Of a stretch of 7,471 nucleotides of DNA, positions 5,437 to 7,471 are shown in pieces. The notes under the pieces were generated by a model. The model was not told the origin of the DNA, did not search any database, and saw nothing but the letters and a program-made list of their open reading frames with translations. Origin of the DNA: GCA-020343675 sp964462945 (GTDB lineage Bacteria > Planctomycetota > Phycisphaerae > Sedimentisphaerales > Anaerobacaceae); assembly GCA_964462945.1 (NCBI GenBank), contig CAYWZW010000121.1, forward strand, positions 1-7,471, read 5' to 3'. Every line of letters starts with the position of its first letter. Position 1 is the stretch's first letter. The translations under genes and the position numbers were made by a program.

Positions 5437-7471
5437 TCAAGACCTTCCGCATGGCCGAAGGGTATGAGGAATATTTGACTCCAGCCGGGCGGGAGCAGTT
5501 GGGCGCGCTTTTGGAGAAGGCGCAGGCCGCCGTCGCCGAGAGAAAACACGCTCTGGAGGCGTTTGCGACCGTCAACAAGCTGATTAAGCAGGACCAGCTC
5601 ATCGAGGCCAGAGCACATCTTGAACCGCTCACGAACAGCGAGTTCCTGACGAGAGATGAGCGGGCACAAATCACAGAAGTGCTCAAACAGATAGACCTTC
5701 AGATGGCCGAGGACAAGGCACATTCGCAGACCGTCAAAGACAGGAAGCTCTTGGCCGCGGAGAAGCTGGAGAAAATCGCAGAGCAGATCAGAACGCCGGG
5801 CGACCGAAAGAATGATCGGAACAAACAAATCGCTGAGCTTTACCGGAGCAGCATGGAGCTTTACCGTAGCGGCCAGTTCGAAAAAGCTCGTGAAGGTCTT
5901 GCTGAAGTCGCAGCCAGCGGCCTAATCCCGCCGGCCATGAAAAAGACTGTAGAGGGCTACCTGGCGGAAATTGACAGAGTCTTGCCCAAGAAGGCTGACA
6001 AAACAGCGGCGACCGATGATAAGAAACCCGAGATGGTGCCTGCTAATGAGCCAAAGGTTGTTCACCCGGAAGCTGCGGGGCCGAAGCTTGCCAGGCCAAA
6101 ACTCACGGAGTCGGGAGCGGCTGCACCAGAACTCGTAGAGCCGGAAATTGTGGAGCCCAATGCGATTGCCCCGACGGTCACTTCGCCGCAGGCCGCTGAG
6201 CCAAACGTGGCTAAGCCACAGATGGTTGCCTCGACGGCGACCGGTGAGGGCAGCTACATCGAACAGATCACTCACAGGAGAAACATCATACGAAGCCACA
6301 CCGCAGCAGTTGTGAACGACGCCATAACGAAGGCTCGCGGTCAGATGGGCGAAGGCCAGTTCGATAAGGCCAGGAAAACGATCGAGACGGCCCAGTTTAC
6401 CGTCAATGAAAACCAGATTGACCTGGGAGATGAGCTTCACAAAGAATACACCGGCAGGCTCCAGGCCCTGACCGATGAAATCGTCCAGAAACAGAGCCAG
6501 ATGGCCCAGCAAGCCGAGCAAGAGAAACGCGCAGCGGCGGCGGAAGCACAACGTCAGTTCAGAGAGCAAATGGAGACCGACCGGCAGAAGAGAATCGCCG
6601 AGCTGATGGAAAACGCGGTGGCGTATCAGAAACAGCAGCGCTATGAAGCCGCTCTTGGTCAATTGGAAAGCCTGCTTGCCCTGGACCCCCAAAATAACGC
6701 GGCGCTGGTGCTGAAGGACACGCTGGAGGACACGATCGACTTCCGGAAACAACTGGAGGTTGAGAAGGAGTCGAGCAGGCAGAGAGCCGATATTCTTCTA
6801 AAAACCGAGGAGTCCCAGATTCCCTACGCTGAAGAGCTTACCTATCCCAAGAATTGGCGAGAGATCGTGCAGAAACCGACTCGCCAGCCGGACAAGCCCA
6901 TCGGGTTGGACCCGGTTGACGCGAATGTGTATGAGCGGCTGGAGCAGACTGTTGACCTGCCGAACCTGACACCTGGAACTTCTTTTGCCGATGTGATAAC
7001 GCAATTGAAGAATGCCACTACGCCTCCGTTGCAGATACAGCCCAACTGGAAGGATCTGCTCGAGTTAGGCGAGGTTGAGCCGACCACTCCGTCAGGGATG
7101 GATCCGCTGACGAGTGTCAAGCTCCGCAAGGCATTGGACGTCCTCTTGGCCGGCGTATCGAGCGATATTGCGCCGCTCAACTGGATTGTGGACGGGGGAG
7201 TGATTCGGATAGCAACTGCCACGACGCTTCCCGACAAGATGGTGCCCCGCGTTTATGACATCACGGATCTGGTCGGTGAGCCGGCCCAATACGGCGGGAT
7301 GCAGGGCATGATGATGGGCCAGATGATGGGCAACATGATGGGCGGCGGTATGGGCGGCGGTATGGGCGGCGGCATGGGCGGCGGCATGGGCGGCGGCATG
7401 GGCGGCGGCATGATGGGCGGCGGCGGCATGGGCGGCTACGGCGGCGGCGGCATGGGCGGCTACGGCGGCGG
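5223..7471 (+). CDS. Secretin-like exported protein with TPR/coiled-coil N-terminal half (3' end missing)
   Basis: The frame is open for 749 codons to the right edge; the stop lies beyond it. Residues 14-33 form a signal peptide (SLSIVAASILLLIITASQA), with probable cleavage near 33/34. TPR-like helix pairs are seen at about 52-85 (GYFEQAVKTF), 117-142, 204-240 (SGQFEKAREGL) and 365-395 (EGQFDKARKTI). A Pro/Glu/Ala linker fills about 256-340 (EP and KP repeats), a coiled coil about 410-460, and a good TPR 461-494 (QQRYEAALGQLESLLALDP). After TYPKNWREI (540-548), residues about 570-684 match the secretin N0/STN pattern: SFADVITQLKN, LRKALDVLLAG, LNWIVDGGVIRIAT, then VPRVYDITDLV. From 690 a Met/Gly repeat starts and runs to the edge. 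By family knowledge, secretins form outer-membrane pores for type II secretion or type IV pili, with N0 in the periplasm. The pore domain itself is not in the window, so a secretin is inferred. TPR regions suggest protein partners. Confidence 0.85.
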   Translation, partial: MSKPSFLTDFRGSKSLSIVAASILLLIITASQAARSQESGATDRREVFRRLVQSYVQAGKEECDKGYFEQAVKTFRMAEGYEEYLTPAGREQLGALLEKAQAAVAERKHALEAFATVNKLIKQDQLIEARAHLEPLTNSEFLTRDERAQITEVLKQIDLQMAEDKAHSQTVKDRKLLAAEKLEKIAEQIRTPGDRKNDRNKQIAELYRSSMELYRSGQFEKAREGLAEVAASGLIPPAMKKTVEGYLAEIDRVLPKKADKTAATDDKKPEMVPANEPKVVHPEAAGPKLARPKLTESGAAAPELVEPEIVEPNAIAPTVTSPQAAEPNVAKPQMVASTATGEGSYIEQITHRRNIIRSHTAAVVNDAITKARGQMGEGQFDKARKTIETAQFTVNENQIDLGDELHKEYTGRLQALTDEIVQKQSQMAQQAEQEKRAAAAEAQRQFREQMETDRQKRIAELMENAVAYQKQQRYEAALGQLESLLALDPQNNAALVLKDTLEDTIDFRKQLEVEKESSRQRADILLKTEESQIPYAEELTYPKNWREIVQKPTRQPDKPIGLDPVDANVYERLEQTVDLPNLTPGTSFADVITQLKNATTPPLQIQPNWKDLLELGEVEPTTPSGMDPLTSVKLRKALDVLLAGVSSDIAPLNWIVDGGVIRIATATTLPDKMVPRVYDITDLVGEPAQYGGMQGMMMGQMMGNMMGGGMGGGMGGGMGGGMGGGMGGGMMGGGGMGGYGGGGMGGYGG
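7338..7471 (+). repeat. In-frame ATGGGCGGCGGY tandem repeat coding for Met-Gly-Gly-Gly
   Basis: Six 12-base units (ATG GGC GGC GGY) run from 7338 to 7409. An 18-base variant with two ATG codons follows (7410-7427), then a 24-base unit encoding MGGYGGGG (7428-7451) and the start of a second copy that is cut by the window edge. All units are multiples of three, so gain or loss of copies keeps the frame. Glycine is nearly always GGC, so the repeat is also very uniform at DNA level and likely prone to slippage. Confidence 0.85.

Noticed and set aside
5922..6752. 276-codon minus-strand open frame inside the secretin-like gene
   Set aside because: It is antisense to TPR and coiled-coil coding sequence; its Leu/Arg/Phe-rich product is the usual reverse reading of Glu/Lys/Gln-rich helices.
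7338..7471. Repeat array considered as CRISPR
   Set aside because: The units are 12-24 bases, contiguous, without spacers, and translate in frame as Met/Gly.

Overview
The window looks like a piece of a planctomycete chromosome, most likely from the Phycisphaerae/Sedimentisphaerales side of the phylum. Evidence for this is a very large secreted protein built only from beta-sandwich and lectin-type modules of the kind these bacteria carry in many copies, and a secretin-like protein with a long helical N-terminal half and a Gly/Met-rich tract. The phylum call is inference from domain style, not from a marker gene. The DNA is moderately GC-rich, with AT-rich intergenic stretches.

Layout. Positions 1-422 hold no certain gene. 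The minus strand there carries two adjoining open frames that read like protein and could be one frameshifted or decayed gene running off the left edge. An unusually extended Shine-Dalgarno-like sequence at 297-307 has no good start codon after it. At 423-3875 (+) is an exported multidomain carbohydrate-binding-type protein of 1150 residues with a clear signal peptide and a perfect AGGAGG. It carries a CBM-like module, two related Fn3-like modules, a DUF1349/LamG-like module apparently nested inside another beta-sandwich, a discoidin-like module and a C-terminal lectin-like region. No catalytic domain was recognised. A perfect 15-bp hairpin at 3938-3970 lies just downstream, followed by a dense patch of GC-rich palindromic and direct repeats (about 4026-4140).

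At 4141-4935 (-), convergent with the large gene, lies tsaB, the scaffold subunit of the tRNA t6A modification machinery. A 287-base AT-rich divergent intergenic region (4936-5222) separates it from the last gene. That gene starts with TTG at 5223 behind AGGAGG and stays open to the right edge, so its C-terminus is missing. It encodes an exported protein with TPR-like helices, a Pro/Glu-rich linker, a coiled coil, a secretin N0/STN-like domain and then a Gly/Met repeat tract that continues past the window.

Functionally, tsaB is housekeeping. The two flanking genes both make cell-envelope or exported products, one probably a glycan-binding extracellular protein and the other probably part of an outer-membrane secretion or pilus-like apparatus. 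Nothing in the sequence shows that they act together: they have separate leaders, and tsaB lies between them on the opposite strand.
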